DNA of 64,000 nucleotides from Vreelandella arcis (GTDB lineage: Bacteria > Pseudomonadota > Gammaproteobacteria > Pseudomonadales > Halomonadaceae), in NCBI RefSeq assembly GCF_900103865.1, contig NZ_FNII01000009.1, positions 124,001-188,000 of the forward strand, given 5' to 3'. The notes beneath the pieces are model-generated. The model searched no databases, was not told where the DNA came from, and worked only from the letters and a program-made list of their open reading frames with translations. The first letter of the stretch is position 1. Each line of letters opens with the position of its first letter. A program made the translations under genes and the position numbers. Below are positions 17,255 through 26,986 of this stretch, piece by piece.

Positions 17255-18553
17255 ATGAAGTTTCTGGACAAGCAGTTCAAGCTCACTGAGCACAACACCA
17301 GCGTTAAGACAGAGGTTATTGCTGGGATAACCACCTTCCTGACAATGGCGTACATCATCTTCGTCAACCCCAGCATCCTTTCTGAAGCCGGAATGGACTA
17401 CGGGGCGGTGTTTGTCGCTACCTGCGTTGCTGCCGCTATTGGCTGTTTGATCATGGGGCTATGGGCGAATTATCCGATTGCCCAGGCGCCTGGCATGGGG
17501 CTTAACGCGTTCTTTACTTACGGCGTTGTGTTGGGCATGGGTTATACCTGGGAGGCGGCGCTAGGGGCTGTGTTCTTCTCGGGTCTGTGCTTCTTTTTGC
17601 TAAGTGTTTTTAAAATCCGTGAGTGGATTATTAATTCGATTCCGCTCTCACTGCGCCTGGGTATTGCCGCCGGTATCGGGCTATTTTTGGCAATGATTGC
17701 GCTTAAAAATGCGGGCATTGTCGTGGCTAATGATGCCACCTTTGTCGCACTGGGAGATCTCTCTGAGCCTGCTGCCCTGTATGCACTGCTAGGCTTTTTC
17801 GTGATAACCGCGCTGTCCTATTTAAAGGTCACCGGTGCTGTCATGATCGGTATTCTCGGCATTACCATTGCGTCTATCGTGCTTGGCCATAATGAGTATG
17901 GCGGGCTCATGTCCATGCCGCCTTCGATTGCGCCGACCTTTATGGCGATGGATCTCATGGGGGCGCTCGATGTCGCCATGCTGAGCGTGATTTTCGCCTT
18001 CCTGTTTGTTGACCTGTTCGATACCTCAGGCACGCTGGTGGGTGTGGCGCACCGGGGTAAGCTACTTGATAAAGACGGCAAACTGCCGCGTCTGGGTCGG
18101 GCGATGATGGCCGACAGCACCGCGTCAATGGCCGGGGCTGCTCTGGGTACGTCGACCACGACAAGCTATATCGAATCGACCGCCGGTATTGCTTCTGGCG
18201 GGCGGACGGGATTGACGGCGGTTGTCGTTGGCGTGCTTTTCTTAATTAGTTTGTTCTTTTCCCCGTTAGCAGGCTCAATCCCTGCCTTTGCGACGGCCGG
18301 TGCGTTGCTGTACGTGGCCGTTCTAATGGCGGGAAGTTTGGCGCATGCTAATTGGGACGACCCGACTGACGCGGCACCGGTGCTAATCGCGGCCTTGGCG
18401 ATGCCTTTGACCTTCTCGATTGCCGAAGGTATTGCGCTTGGGTTTATCAGCTATGCTGCGATTAAAACCCTTTCGGGGCGTTTCAAAGATCTCAATCCAG
18501 CCGTGATTATCCTTGCGCTGCTGTTTGCTGTGAAATTTCTGTTCCTAGACTAA
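17255..18553 (+). CDS. AzgA-type purine permease (NCS2)
   Basis: Proton-coupled uptake of adenine or guanine/hypoxanthine across the inner membrane. The 432-residue polytopic protein shows the AzgA-like N-terminus (VIAGITTFLTMAYIIFVNPSIL), QAPGMGLNAFFTYGVV, and DTSGTLVGVAHRGKL with ALGTSTTTSYIESTAGI, all typical of the AdeP/GhxP subfamily. The sequence alone does not decide between adenine and guanine/hypoxanthine. The neighbour 30 nt downstream is apt, which supports adenine use. Confidence 0.92.
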   Translation: MKFLDKQFKLTEHNTSVKTEVIAGITTFLTMAYIIFVNPSILSEAGMDYGAVFVATCVAAAIGCLIMGLWANYPIAQAPGMGLNAFFTYGVVLGMGYTWEAALGAVFFSGLCFFLLSVFKIREWIINSIPLSLRLGIAAGIGLFLAMIALKNAGIVVANDATFVALGDLSEPAALYALLGFFVITALSYLKVTGAVMIGILGITIASIVLGHNEYGGLMSMPPSIAPTFMAMDLMGALDVAMLSVIFAFLFVDLFDTSGTLVGVAHRGKLLDKDGKLPRLGRAMMADSTASMAGAALGTSTTTSYIESTAGIASGGRTGLTAVVVGVLFLISLFFSPLAGSIPAFATAGALLYVAVLMAGSLAHANWDDPTDAAPVLIAALAMPLTFSIAEGIALGFISYAAIKTLSGRFKDLNPAVIILALLFAVKFLFLD

Positions 18554-18583
18554 CGTTGATTTATTAACCCAATGAGAGACGCG

Positions 18584-19129
18584 ATGAGCATCTACGGCGA
18601 TTATATTAAGTCCGTGATACGCACAGTGCCTGACTGGCCAGAGCAAGGGGTCAATTTTCGTGATATTACCCCGCTGCTGCAAAATAGCGCGGCATTTCGC
18701 AAGCTGATTGACAGCTTTGTACACCGCTACCAGGAAATGAACCTGGATGCCATCGCGTCTATCGATGCACGTGGGTTTATTATTGGGGCGCCGTTGGCTT
18801 ATGAGCTGGGCTGTAGCTTTGTCCCGGTGCGCAAAAAAGGTAAGTTGCCGTTCAAAACCATCAGTGAAACCTACACCTTGGAATACGGTCATTCAGAAGT
18901 TGAGCTTCACTCGGACGCTTTCCAAAAAGATGACCGCATTTTGCTGATGGATGATTTGATTGCGACCGGCGGCACCATGCTGGCCGCGGCCAATCTTATC
19001 CAGCGCAGCGGCGGGCATGTCGTCGAGACAGCGACCATCATTGACCTACCTGAGCTAGGTGGTTCACAAAAGATTCGCGATGCGGGCTATAGCGTCTTCG
19101 CGGTATGTTCATTCACCGAAGACGAGTAA
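18584..19129 (+). CDS. apt: Adenine phosphoribosyltransferase
   Basis: Adenine plus PRPP gives AMP. The 181 residues begin [19 protein letters not shown]; an ATG 12 nt earlier (18572) is possible but has no ribosome site. The APRT signature is present: [17 protein letters not shown] and [11 protein letters not shown], and the PRPP loop is [13 protein letters not shown]. It follows the purine permease and is followed 8 nt later by gpt, forming a purine uptake and salvage unit. Confidence 0.95.
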   Translation: MSIYGDYIKSVIRTVPDWPEQGVNFRDITPLLQNSAAFRKLIDSFVHRYQEMNLDAIASIDARGFIIGAPLAYELGCSFVPVRKKGKLPFKTISETYTLEYGHSEVELHSDAFQKDDRILLMDDLIATGGTMLAAANLIQRSGGHVVETATIIDLPELGGSQKIRDAGYSVFAVCSFTEDE

Positions 19130-19137
19130 CGATCGAT

Positions 19138-19617
19138 ATGAGCAGCGAACGCTACCACCAGCATTTCATCGTGTCCTGGGATCAGCTCCATCGCGATGTC
19201 CGCCAGCTTTGTCACCAGCTGGTTGAGCGGGATTTCAAAGGCATTGTGGCGATCACTCGGGGCGGCCTTATCCCGGCTGCTTTAATCGCGCGTGAACTGA
19301 ACGTGCGGTTGATCGATACCGTGTGTATCAAAAGCTACGACCATATGGATCAGGGTGGGCTAGATATCCTGAAGGGCGTTGACCACGACGGCGATGGCTG
19401 GCTGTTAGTCGATGACTTAGTCGATACGGGTAAAACCGCTCGCGCGGTGCGTGAAATGTTGCCCGATGCGCATTTTGTCACCATCTATGCCAAGCCCGAA
19501 GGGCGTCCTCTGGTGGATCAGTACTTAACCGAAGTGGCCCAGCAGTGTTGGATTCAATTTCCCTGGGATATGGGCGTTGCCTATGTCGAGCCATTGGTTG
19601 ATCAAGTGAAGAAATAA
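19138..19617 (+). CDS. gpt: Xanthine-guanine phosphoribosyltransferase
   Basis: Salvages xanthine and guanine with PRPP. The 159 residues start [17 protein letters not shown], which aligns with the E. coli Gpt start as I recall it. Features are [34 protein letters not shown], the PRPP loop [13 protein letters not shown], and the C-terminal [15 protein letters not shown] that contacts the base. A second, different HGPRT-type enzyme lies at 30196-30774. It is spaced 8 nt from apt and 2 nt from ung. Confidence 0.92.
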   Translation: MSSERYHQHFIVSWDQLHRDVRQLCHQLVERDFKGIVAITRGGLIPAALIARELNVRLIDTVCIKSYDHMDQGGLDILKGVDHDGDGWLLVDDLVDTGKTARAVREMLPDAHFVTIYAKPEGRPLVDQYLTEVAQQCWIQFPWDMGVAYVEPLVDQVKK

Positions 19618-19619
19618 TT

Positions 19620-20303
19620 ATGTCGACCCCGCTGCCTGAAGACTGGAATCATTGGTTGGGAGATGAGTTTCAAGCAGACTATATGCAGTCGCTGAAACAC
19701 TTTTTAGCCCAGGAAAAAGAAGCTAAAAAAACCATTTATCCCCATTCGTCGCAGTGGTTTCGCGCCTTCGAATTGACGCCGCTTAATGATGTCAAGGTCG
19801 TGATATTGGGTCAGGATCCTTATCATGGCCCCAATCAAGCGCACGGCCTGTGTTTTTCTGTTCAAGCGGGGGTGGCAGTGCCGCCTTCGCTACTCAATAT
19901 CTACAAAGAATTGGCCAGTGATCTAGGCGTTGAGCCGGTTAAGCATGGTCATTTGGAAGCCTGGGCCAGGCAAGGTGTTTTACTGCTCAACACCTCGTTG
20001 ACGGTTGAGAAGGGCAATGCGGCGTCTCATCGAGGTAAAGGCTGGGAGTGGTTTACCGACAGTGCCATTAAGACCGTAAGCCAGCATGCCAAGCCCTGCG
20101 TGTTTCTGCTCTGGGGCAGTCATGCTCGGCAGAAAAAAACACTCATTGATACGCAGCGCCACTTGGTATTGGAAGCCCCGCACCCTTCGCCGTTATCGGC
20201 CCACCGAGGCTTTTTTGGTACTCGCCACTTTTCTCAGGCGAATCGTTTTTTGGTCGAGCATGGACGCGCGCCTATTGAGTGGCAATTACCCGCTACCCCT
20301 TAA
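19620..20303 (+). CDS. ung: Uracil-DNA glycosylase
   Basis: Removes uracil from DNA, starting base-excision repair. Family 1 UDG: the water-activating loop is GQDPYHGPNQAHGLCFSV (catalytic Asp), and the leucine-intercalation loop is HPSPLSAHRGFFGTRHFS. 227 residues is normal. The ATG is 2 nt after the gpt stop, so it probably belongs to the apt-gpt transcript. Confidence 0.97.
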   Translation: MSTPLPEDWNHWLGDEFQADYMQSLKHFLAQEKEAKKTIYPHSSQWFRAFELTPLNDVKVVILGQDPYHGPNQAHGLCFSVQAGVAVPPSLLNIYKELASDLGVEPVKHGHLEAWARQGVLLLNTSLTVEKGNAASHRGKGWEWFTDSAIKTVSQHAKPCVFLLWGSHARQKKTLIDTQRHLVLEAPHPSPLSAHRGFFGTRHFSQANRFLVEHGRAPIEWQLPATP

Positions 20304-20393
20304 CCTGGTGGCGGGTTACGGGTAGAATGTTGCGCAATTTTGTAAGTCTCTGATTACCCGCGTTGCCCCAATCCCCTGCAGTGAGGACGTCCC

Positions 20394-21023
20394 ATGAGTG
20401 TCTATGCCATTAACCATCCGCTTGTTCAGCACAAACTGGGATTGATGCGCGAGATTGAAATAAGCACTAAGAGTTTTCGCGAGCTAGCGGGTGAAGTGGC
20501 GAAGCTATTAACCTACGAAGCCACAAAAGGTCTTGAACTCGAAGATCACACGATTGAAGGGTGGAATGGCGAGCCCATCGCCACGCGTCGGCTAAAAGGT
20601 AAAAAGGTCACGGTAGTGCCGATATTGCGCGCCGGGCTTGGCATGCTAGACGGCGTCACCGATTTAATTCCCAGCGCACGAGTCAGTGTTGTCGGGCTGT
20701 ACCGCGACGAAGAAACGCTGCAACCGGTACCGTACTTTGCCAAGTTCGCCAACGATATCGAAGAGCGCATGGCCATCGTGATTGACCCCATGCTGGCCAC
20801 GGGCGGCTCAATGGTGGCGACATTGGATATGCTGCGAGAGCGTGGCTGCGACAGTATGAAGGTGATCGTTCTGGTCGCCGCCCCGGAGGGAATTAAACGT
20901 GTGCAAGAGGCCTATCCGGAGATAGAGATTTACACGGCGGCAGTGGATGAGCGACTGGACGAAAACGGCTATATCGTCCCAGGCTTAGGCGATGCTGGCG
21001 ACAAAATCTTCGGTACGCGATAA
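20394..21023 (+). CDS. upp: Uracil phosphoribosyltransferase
   Basis: Uracil plus PRPP gives UMP. The 209 residues include [24 protein letters not shown] at the start, [15 protein letters not shown] and the PRPP loop [14 protein letters not shown], and the ending [13 protein letters not shown], all standard. GTGAGGA precedes the ATG. A terminator follows, then the uracil permease gene, so uptake and salvage of uracil are adjacent but may be separately transcribed. Confidence 0.97.
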   Translation: MSVYAINHPLVQHKLGLMREIEISTKSFRELAGEVAKLLTYEATKGLELEDHTIEGWNGEPIATRRLKGKKVTVVPILRAGLGMLDGVTDLIPSARVSVVGLYRDEETLQPVPYFAKFANDIEERMAIVIDPMLATGGSMVATLDMLRERGCDSMKVIVLVAAPEGIKRVQEAYPEIEIYTAAVDERLDENGYIVPGLGDAGDKIFGTR

Positions 21024-21040
21024 TCGATAAATGCTAATCG

Positions 21041-21072
21041 GCCCCTGCGTTTTACGTTAGGGGCATTTTTTT
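21041..21072 (+). terminator. Intrinsic terminator between upp and uraA
   Basis: GCCCCT (21041-21046) pairs with AGGGGC (21059-21064), extended by an inner GCGT/ACGT helix, then a T tract to 21072. Only 39 nt separate it from the uraA start, so partial read-through may link upp and uraA. Confidence 0.85.
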
Positions 21073-21111
21073 GCCTCCTAAAAACCGCTATGACCTGTGA
21101 GGAGTCGTGCG

Positions 21112-22359
21112 ATGACCGATTCGCCTAGCCAGTCCGAATCCTGGCCAAAGGTATTGCTGACCGGTGCCCAAATGTTATTCGTGGCGTTTGGGGCCTTGGT
21201 ATTGGTACCGCTGTTAACCGGGCTTGATCCTAGTGTCGCGCTATTCACCGCTGGGATAGGCACATTGGTGTTTCACTCGGTGACGCGTTTAACGGTACCT
21301 GTTTTTCTCGCCTCCTCCTTTGCGTTTATTGCGCCGATTCAGGGATCCATCAAAAGCTTTGGTGTCTCGGCTACGCTTGGCGGCTTGATGGTGGCAGGGC
21401 TTGTGTACGTGGCGATTGCCACAGCCGTACGCGTCAAAGGCACCGGATGGCTTCATCGCCTACTACCACCCGTGGTGGTGGGGCCAGTGATTATGGTGAT
21501 TGGCCTGGCGTTGGCGCCGGTAGCGGTTGATATGGCCACTGGCGAAACCAGCGATCACATTGGTTATGGGGTGGCGCTCTTCTTGTCGATGGCGAGCCTG
21601 CTGGTCACCCTAGTGTTGGCTGTATTTGGCCGCGGACTGTTGCGTTTAATCCCGATCATGGGCGGCATTATGGTGGGTTACTGCTTAGCGCTGTTGATGG
21701 GGGTGGTGGATTTTACTCCGATGCAGGAAGCGAGTTGGCTGGCAGTGCCATCGTTTACCGCGCCGAGTTTTCACTGGGCGGCGATTCTGTTTATGATTCC
21801 GGTCGCTATTGCCCCTGCGGTAGAGCATATTGGTGATATGGTCGCTATCGGTTCGGTGACCCGCCGTAACTACCTGGAAAAACCTGGTCTACACCGCACG
21901 CTTTTAGGTGATGGCCTGGCGACGACGATAGCGGCGCTGTTCGGTGGGCCGCCTAATACCACGTATTCCGAAGTGACCGGGGCGGTAACACTGACACGGG
22001 CGTTCAATCCTCGCTATATGGTGGTCGCGGCGGGACTGGCGATTATGCTGGCGTTTATTGCCAAGCTGGGAGCGTTCCTACAAACCATCCCAGGCCCCGT
22101 GATGGGCGGTATCATGACCCTACTGTTTGGCTCCATTGCGGTCGTCGGCATGAATACCCTGGTTCGTGCGGGGCACTCATTAACTGCCCCGCGCAATTTA
22201 GTGGTGGTGTCGCTGATTCTTGTCTTTGGGATTGGCGGCATGCAGGTAGGCGGTGGTCAATTTACGCTTCAAGGCGTTAGCCTTGCCGCACTGGTGGGCA
22301 TAGCGCTGAATTGGTTGTTGCCGGATGAGCCGACAGATAACGACGGCGATGCTGATTAA
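21112..22359 (+). CDS. uraA: Uracil permease (NCS2)
   Basis: Uracil/H+ symporter in the inner membrane, 415 residues with a 14-helix NCS2 fold. The start at 21112 (MTDSPSQSES) has AGGAG 9 nt upstream; a GTG at 21097 would overlap that site. Uracil-type motifs: IAPAVEHIGDMVAIGSVTRR with the substrate-binding Glu, FGGPPNTTYSEVTGAV, and PGPVMGGIMTLLFGSIAVVG. It follows upp, supporting uracil as substrate. Confidence 0.94.
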   Translation: MTDSPSQSESWPKVLLTGAQMLFVAFGALVLVPLLTGLDPSVALFTAGIGTLVFHSVTRLTVPVFLASSFAFIAPIQGSIKSFGVSATLGGLMVAGLVYVAIATAVRVKGTGWLHRLLPPVVVGPVIMVIGLALAPVAVDMATGETSDHIGYGVALFLSMASLLVTLVLAVFGRGLLRLIPIMGGIMVGYCLALLMGVVDFTPMQEASWLAVPSFTAPSFHWAAILFMIPVAIAPAVEHIGDMVAIGSVTRRNYLEKPGLHRTLLGDGLATTIAALFGGPPNTTYSEVTGAVTLTRAFNPRYMVVAAGLAIMLAFIAKLGAFLQTIPGPVMGGIMTLLFGSIAVVGMNTLVRAGHSLTAPRNLVVVSLILVFGIGGMQVGGGQFTLQGVSLAALVGIALNWLLPDEPTDNDGDAD

Positions 22360-22385
22360 CCTAGTTCCTACGGAGCCCAGCGATT

Positions 22386-22949
22386 ATGCAGTTAGACTCA
22401 TCGATATCCTTTCCCGTGCTGGGAATAGCGGCCTGGAGTGGGACGGGTAAAACGACGCTGTTGGAGCAGTTGCTGCCGCGCCTTCGCGCCAAAGACATTA
22501 AGGTGGCCGTGATAAAGCATGCCCATCACCGTTTTGATGTCGATCGGCCGGGTAAAGATAGCTATAAGCTACGCAGCGCGGGGGCGACGCCTATCCTGGT
22601 CGCATCAAGTCAACGGTTAGCGTTGATGCAGGAAACCCCAGGGGGCGATGAGCCGGATTTAAATCAGCTGTTGGCGATGATGACCGTACACGCCCCTGAT
22701 CTAGTATTAGTAGAGGGCTTTAAGGCATGGCCCTTGGCGAAGCTGGTGCTTTATCGAAATGGTATAGGGGACGCGGAGATTTTATGCAGTCATGGGGTTG
22801 AGGCGGTTGCTCTTGATGGGCCGTCTCCGGTGGAATTGCCAGCCTCAACGGTTCAGCTGGCACTTAACGACGCGGATGCCATTGCCCATTGGATAATCGA
22901 GTGGATGGCGGGCCAACGGCTCTACGATGTTTCAAGCACTGATAGGTGA
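22386..22949 (+). CDS. mobB: Molybdopterin-guanine dinucleotide adapter MobB
   Basis: GTP-binding partner of MobA in attaching GMP to molybdopterin. The 187 residues carry Walker [15 protein letters not shown] near residue 13 and [24 protein letters not shown], the family core. [17 protein letters not shown] is the typical later block. No mobA is in the window. It is followed 4 nt later by the moaC-moaD fusion and then moaE, so this is a molybdenum-cofactor operon. Confidence 0.92.
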   Translation: MQLDSSISFPVLGIAAWSGTGKTTLLEQLLPRLRAKDIKVAVIKHAHHRFDVDRPGKDSYKLRSAGATPILVASSQRLALMQETPGGDEPDLNQLLAMMTVHAPDLVLVEGFKAWPLAKLVLYRNGIGDAEILCSHGVEAVALDGPSPVELPASTVQLALNDADAIAHWIIEWMAGQRLYDVSSTDR

Positions 22950-22953
22950 CACC

Positions 22954-23760
22954 ATGCAGTTAACTCATCTCAACAGCCGCGGCGAAGCCCGTATGGTGGA
23001 TGTTGCCGATAAACAAGAAACGCGCCGGGAAGCGGTGGCTTCTGGGCGGATTGTGATGCAGCCCGAGACCCTGGCGCAGCTTAGTGAAGGTTCTTTACCC
23101 AAAGGTGATGTGCTGGCAACCGCGCGTATCGCGGGAATTCAAGCGGCCAAACGGACTCATGAGTTGATTCCGCTTTGCCATTCGCTGGCGTTGTCTAAAG
23201 TGGCGATTGAATTTGATGTGGATCCCGCCGAGAGCTGTGTACATGTGACCGCGAGCTGCCGCCTGAATGGCCGCACTGGTGTCGAAATGGAAGCGCTAAC
23301 GGCGGTCTCGGTGGCCTGTTTAACGCTTTACGACATGTGCAAAGCGGTTGATAAAACCATGCGCATTGACGCGGTTCAATTGGATAGCAAACGCGGCGGC
23401 CAGCGGGGAGAGTATCAGCGCGAGCCAACGCCTGAAGTAGCGGCGCCGATTGTGACCGGCCAGGGTGCTGCGGGCGAAGTAAGCCTGGGCGGTCGCTGTC
23501 AATCGCCCTGCGTACTGGTCAAGTTCCTGGCCGAACTGCGCGAGCAACTAGGCGAAAACGAGCGGGTGGTCACCTTTGATGAACTGCAAAGCCGCGATAT
23601 CGCGGGGCTGAAAGCAGCCTTGGCCGCTCAGGACGAACGCTTTCAGCTATTACGGGATCAGCGCACGCTCTGTGCCATCAACCAAGTAATGGCCAACGAT
23701 GAAGCGCTGATAACGAATGACGACGAAGTGGCTTTTTTCCCGCCGGTCACAGGGGGCTAA
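22954..23760 (+). CDS. moaC: Fused MoaC-MoaD molybdopterin synthesis protein
   Basis: Residues 1-154 are MoaC, which completes cyclic pyranopterin monophosphate formation: [44 protein letters not shown] and [10 protein letters not shown] with Lys50, His76, Glu112, Glu114, Asp127 and Lys130 in place. One small change is LCHS where LCHP is usual. After a linker rich in E, P, A and G (155-184), residues 185-268 are MoaD, the ubiquitin-like sulfur carrier, ending PPVTGG with the Gly-Gly that is adenylated and thiocarboxylated. The frame is open throughout with no stop between domains. The ATG at 22954 follows AGGTGA. moaE starts 1 nt later. Confidence 0.92.
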   Translation: MQLTHLNSRGEARMVDVADKQETRREAVASGRIVMQPETLAQLSEGSLPKGDVLATARIAGIQAAKRTHELIPLCHSLALSKVAIEFDVDPAESCVHVTASCRLNGRTGVEMEALTAVSVACLTLYDMCKAVDKTMRIDAVQLDSKRGGQRGEYQREPTPEVAAPIVTGQGAAGEVSLGGRCQSPCVLVKFLAELREQLGENERVVTFDELQSRDIAGLKAALAAQDERFQLLRDQRTLCAINQVMANDEALITNDDEVAFFPPVTGG

Positions 23761-23761
23761 G

Positions 23762-24214
23762 ATGGACATTACCATCCGAGTTCAAGCAGAGCCTTTCGAT
23801 ATGGCCTTTGGCTACGAGGCAAGTATTGCGGGCCGTACCGATATTGGCGGGGTTGTCAGCTTTACTGGGCTCGTGCGTGATTTTAACGAAACGCCCGACG
23901 TTACCGGGTTAACCCTGGAGCATTATCCGGGGATGACCGAGGCTACCCTGCAGCGCATTGCCGAACAGGCCGGGCAACGCTGGGCGCTTAACGCTGTCAC
24001 GATTATTCATCGCGTCGGCCATATGCGCCCCGGTGATGCCATTGTAAGAGTCCTGGTAGCGAGCGCCCATCGGCGAGAAGCGTTTGAAGCCTGCGATTTC
24101 ATTATGGACTGGTTAAAAACCCAAGCGCCGTTCTGGAAGAAAGAACATGGCCGCCATGGCGATTATTGGGTCAAAGAACGTCGCTCGGATATTGAAGATG
24201 CCGCCCGTTGGTAA
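23762..24214 (+). CDS. moaE: Molybdopterin synthase large subunit
   Basis: Uses the MoaD thiocarboxylate to insert two sulfurs into precursor Z, giving molybdopterin. The 150 residues include GGVVSFTGLVRDFN, LEHYPGMTEATL, IIHRVGHMRPGDAIV and the active-site region APFWKKEHGRHGDYWV with the conserved lysines. Start at 23762 follows AGGGGG. It lies directly after the MoaC-MoaD fusion, giving synthase subunits side by side. Confidence 0.96.
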   Translation: MDITIRVQAEPFDMAFGYEASIAGRTDIGGVVSFTGLVRDFNETPDVTGLTLEHYPGMTEATLQRIAEQAGQRWALNAVTIIHRVGHMRPGDAIVRVLVASAHRREAFEACDFIMDWLKTQAPFWKKEHGRHGDYWVKERRSDIEDAARW

Positions 24215-24251
24215 GCGCTTAGAGTGGCAATTGGCAGAGCTGGCGTTGGCT

Positions 24252-25931
24252 TTAGTCGTCAGCCATTGGGATTGGCAACTCGCTGGCCATAATTTGCAGG
24301 TGAACCTCAGGTAAATGCTGAAGCCGCTCGGCCAGCCAAGCGATTAACCGTGGCTGGAGGCCAAGGCGCAGATCCGCTAGCGTATCGGCATGCAGCTCGG
24401 CAAGCTGATCATCCAGCCATTCACTGAAGCTGTCTTCGTCCAGTGCGTTGGCGCTTGTATTGTCCAGCATGAGGCGTCCGATGCGCGCCCAGCCGGTAGC
24501 CGTAGCGGTAACCGGTAACGCTAAATAGAGGCTCCCGCGGCGCGGGTAGGTGTTGCTATCGCTTTCCAGCCCAGGATGAGGGACAACGCTGTTCTGGCTG
24601 ACAATACAGGGTGGCTGTGGGTAGTGCCGTTCGTATTGCAACCCTTGTTGATCAAAACGAATCATGTCGCCATTGACCGGTGCTAACGGCGCTTCAATGC
24701 TCAGTGCGGCAGCCAGCTTCTGGTGAGCCGCTTGATGAAGGCTTTCCCCGTGGACCGGAAGCAGGTGTTTAGGCGCTAGCCACTGATAAAAGCGGGTCAT
24801 CTCTTCTTGGGCAGGGTGTCCGGTTGCATGCAGTTCAGGATGATTAAATTCATCGAAGAGCTGCACGCCGAGCTGCTGTAAGCGTTTTTTAAGCTGCTCA
24901 ATAGGGCGCTCGTTGCCGGGTATCGCCTTTGCCGAAAAAATCACGTTGTCGCCGGGCTGTAAGTCAACGTGGGGGTGGCGGCCCTGGGCGAGGCGTTGCA
25001 AAGCCGCCCGCGGCTCGCCTTGGCTGCCGGTGGCAATCACGACAACTTCATCGGGTGGTAGGTAACCTAGGTCGTGAGCGGGCACGAGGGTGGGAAAGTC
25101 GTCCAAATAACCAAGCCCGCGTGCCACGCTCACCATACGCTCCATTGAGCGCCCCATAAGGCTAACGCGGCGCCCGCATTGTTCCGCGGCGCGGCCAATG
25201 GCTAGCACACGGGCTAAATTACTGGCAAAGCAAGACACGATGACCCGCCCTTCACAGCTGGCCAGCGTGTCGGCCAGGGCGCGGGCCACGTCGCCTTCGC
25301 TGCCCGAATGCCCGGGTATGGGCGCATTGGTAGAATCGCCTACCACTAAGTCTACCGGCGCAAGCGCCTTAAACTGCGCTTGATTGATGGGCGCGCCGAT
25401 CAAAGGTTCGTCGTCGAGCTTCCAATCCCCGCTGTGCAGAACACGGTAGTGACCGGCCATTAGGATCAGCGAGCAGCTTTCGGGAATCGAATGGGGAACC
25501 GAGAGGTAGCGCACGGTGAACGGGCCGCTTTCCAGCGCTTCGCCGGGCTCAATGACATGAATGGCGGCGCTACTGAGTTGGTGTTCGGCAAATTTTAGGC
25601 GCAGCAATCCCGCGGCTAACGGTGTGGCATAAATAGGGCATTGCCAGTGAGGCCAGAGCCATGCCAGCGCGCCAATATGATCCTCATGGCCGTGAGTGAT
25701 ATACACCGCTTCAGGGGTGATGCCCAGTGCCTTCGGCGTCTCCAGGTTGGGTACTTGGAGCGGCGCGTTGGGTAAATCCTGGCGGATCATCATGCCGCAG
25801 TCCACCGCGATCCAGTGTTCATCGTACCCGTATAGCGTCAGATTCATGCCGATCTCTCCGCACCCCCCTAAGGGTAAGAGGCGCAGAGGTGGGCGACGAC
25901 GAGGACGAATATGGACGCGCGGTGGATGCAT
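24252..25931 (-). CDS. RNase J-like metallo-beta-lactamase/beta-CASP nuclease
   Basis: 559 residues resembling ribonuclease J, a combined exo- and endoribonuclease. Order: basic N-terminus RPRRRPPLRLLPLGGCGEIGMN; zinc site HGHEDHIG at 80-87; HSGDWKLD; VVGDSTNA; beta-CASP signatures VIATGSQGEPRAAL, GNERPIEQL, HATGHP and LPVHGE. All expected metal ligands are present, so activity is plausible. The C-terminal 100 residues fit the RNase J C-terminal domain. RNase J is patchy in gammaproteobacteria, which mainly use RNase E; rraA in this window suggests RNase E is also present. It is convergent with moaE and divergent from purU. No clear ribosome site. Confidence 0.85.
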   Translation of the reverse strand: MHPPRVHIRPRRRPPLRLLPLGGCGEIGMNLTLYGYDEHWIAVDCGMMIRQDLPNAPLQVPNLETPKALGITPEAVYITHGHEDHIGALAWLWPHWQCPIYATPLAAGLLRLKFAEHQLSSAAIHVIEPGEALESGPFTVRYLSVPHSIPESCSLILMAGHYRVLHSGDWKLDDEPLIGAPINQAQFKALAPVDLVVGDSTNAPIPGHSGSEGDVARALADTLASCEGRVIVSCFASNLARVLAIGRAAEQCGRRVSLMGRSMERMVSVARGLGYLDDFPTLVPAHDLGYLPPDEVVVIATGSQGEPRAALQRLAQGRHPHVDLQPGDNVIFSAKAIPGNERPIEQLKKRLQQLGVQLFDEFNHPELHATGHPAQEEMTRFYQWLAPKHLLPVHGESLHQAAHQKLAAALSIEAPLAPVNGDMIRFDQQGLQYERHYPQPPCIVSQNSVVPHPGLESDSNTYPRRGSLYLALPVTATATGWARIGRLMLDNTSANALDEDSFSEWLDDQLAELHADTLADLRLGLQPRLIAWLAERLQHLPEVHLQIMASELPIPMADD

Positions 25932-26107
25932 CAGAGTAAGAAAGCCTAAAAAGTAATGCGTTAACTATACGGGATGGGGCGGGCGGCTAACAATCATCGA
26001 CGTTATGGGCTGTGCTTGCAGGCGCCGCATTGGGTACACTAGACGTTTGTTTAATACCGATAAACGGCCGTGATCTTCGCCGCGTGGCCAACCCGTTGAG
26101 AGTAATA

Positions 26108-26965
26108 ATGATGTCGCATTTTTATCGTTTAGTGGTGTCCTGCCCGGATCAGGTAGGCATTGTGGCGCATGTGTCCAGCTTTATCGCCCAGCAAGGCGGG
26201 TCGATTACCGAGGCTAGCCAGCATTCTGACCTGGAAACCGGGCGTTTCTTTATGCGCTACGAAATCTTAGCGGATTCGCTGGGGTTGTCGGCAGAGGCGT
26301 TTCGTGAGGCGTTTGAATCAGTGGCTGAGCAATTCGCTATGCAATGGGCGTTAGTCGATACCCAAAAGCAGCGTCGGGTGGTGCTTATGGTTTCGCGAGA
26401 ATCGCATTGTTTGGTCGACTTGCTCTACCGTTGGCAGGTTGGTGAACTCGATTGCGACATTGTGGGGGTGATCTCTAACCATGACGACATGCGTTCGTTA
26501 ACCGAGTGGTACGGGATTCCTTACCACCATGTGCCGGTCGACCCCAATGATAAGCCAGCGGCCTTTGAGCAAGTGCAGGCACATATCGACCATGCGCGAG
26601 CCGATTGCGTTGTGCTGGCGCGCTACATGCAAATTTTACCGCCGGCGTTATGCCAGCGGTATGCAGGGCGGGTGATTAATATCCACCACAGCTTTCTGCC
26701 GTCGTTTGCCGGGGCTAAACCTTACCACCAAGCCTACCAGCGTGGCGTGAAGCTGATCGGCGCGACCTGTCACTACGTCACGCAAGAGCTGGATGCCGGG
26801 CCTATCATTGAGCAGGACATCCATCGGGTAAGTCACTGTCATACGCCGAAGGATCTAGTGCGTTTTGGCCGCGATGTTGAAAAAGCCGTTTTGGCACGCG
26901 GTCTGCGCTGGCACTTGGAAGACCGCGTGCTGGTGCATGGTAATAAAACTATCGTATTTAGCTAA
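26108..26965 (+). CDS. purU: Formyltetrahydrofolate deformylase
   Basis: Hydrolyses 10-formyl-THF to formate and THF, balancing one-carbon pools. The 285 residues have an N-terminal ACT domain (LVVSCPDQVGIVAHVSSFI), which in characterised PurU is the site of methionine/glycine control. The transformylase-like domain has RYMQILPPALCQRYAGRVINIHHSFLPSF and GATCHYVTQELDAGPII with the Asn-His-Asp set. ATG 26108 and ATG 26111 are adjacent; either may be used. The upstream 96 nt of open frame are not homologous. Confidence 0.94.
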   Translation: MMSHFYRLVVSCPDQVGIVAHVSSFIAQQGGSITEASQHSDLETGRFFMRYEILADSLGLSAEAFREAFESVAEQFAMQWALVDTQKQRRVVLMVSRESHCLVDLLYRWQVGELDCDIVGVISNHDDMRSLTEWYGIPYHHVPVDPNDKPAAFEQVQAHIDHARADCVVLARYMQILPPALCQRYAGRVINIHHSFLPSFAGAKPYHQAYQRGVKLIGATCHYVTQELDAGPIIEQDIHRVSHCHTPKDLVRFGRDVEKAVLARGLRWHLEDRVLVHGNKTIVFS

Positions 26966-26986
26966 GCGCCATGCCCTTTGCCGTTA

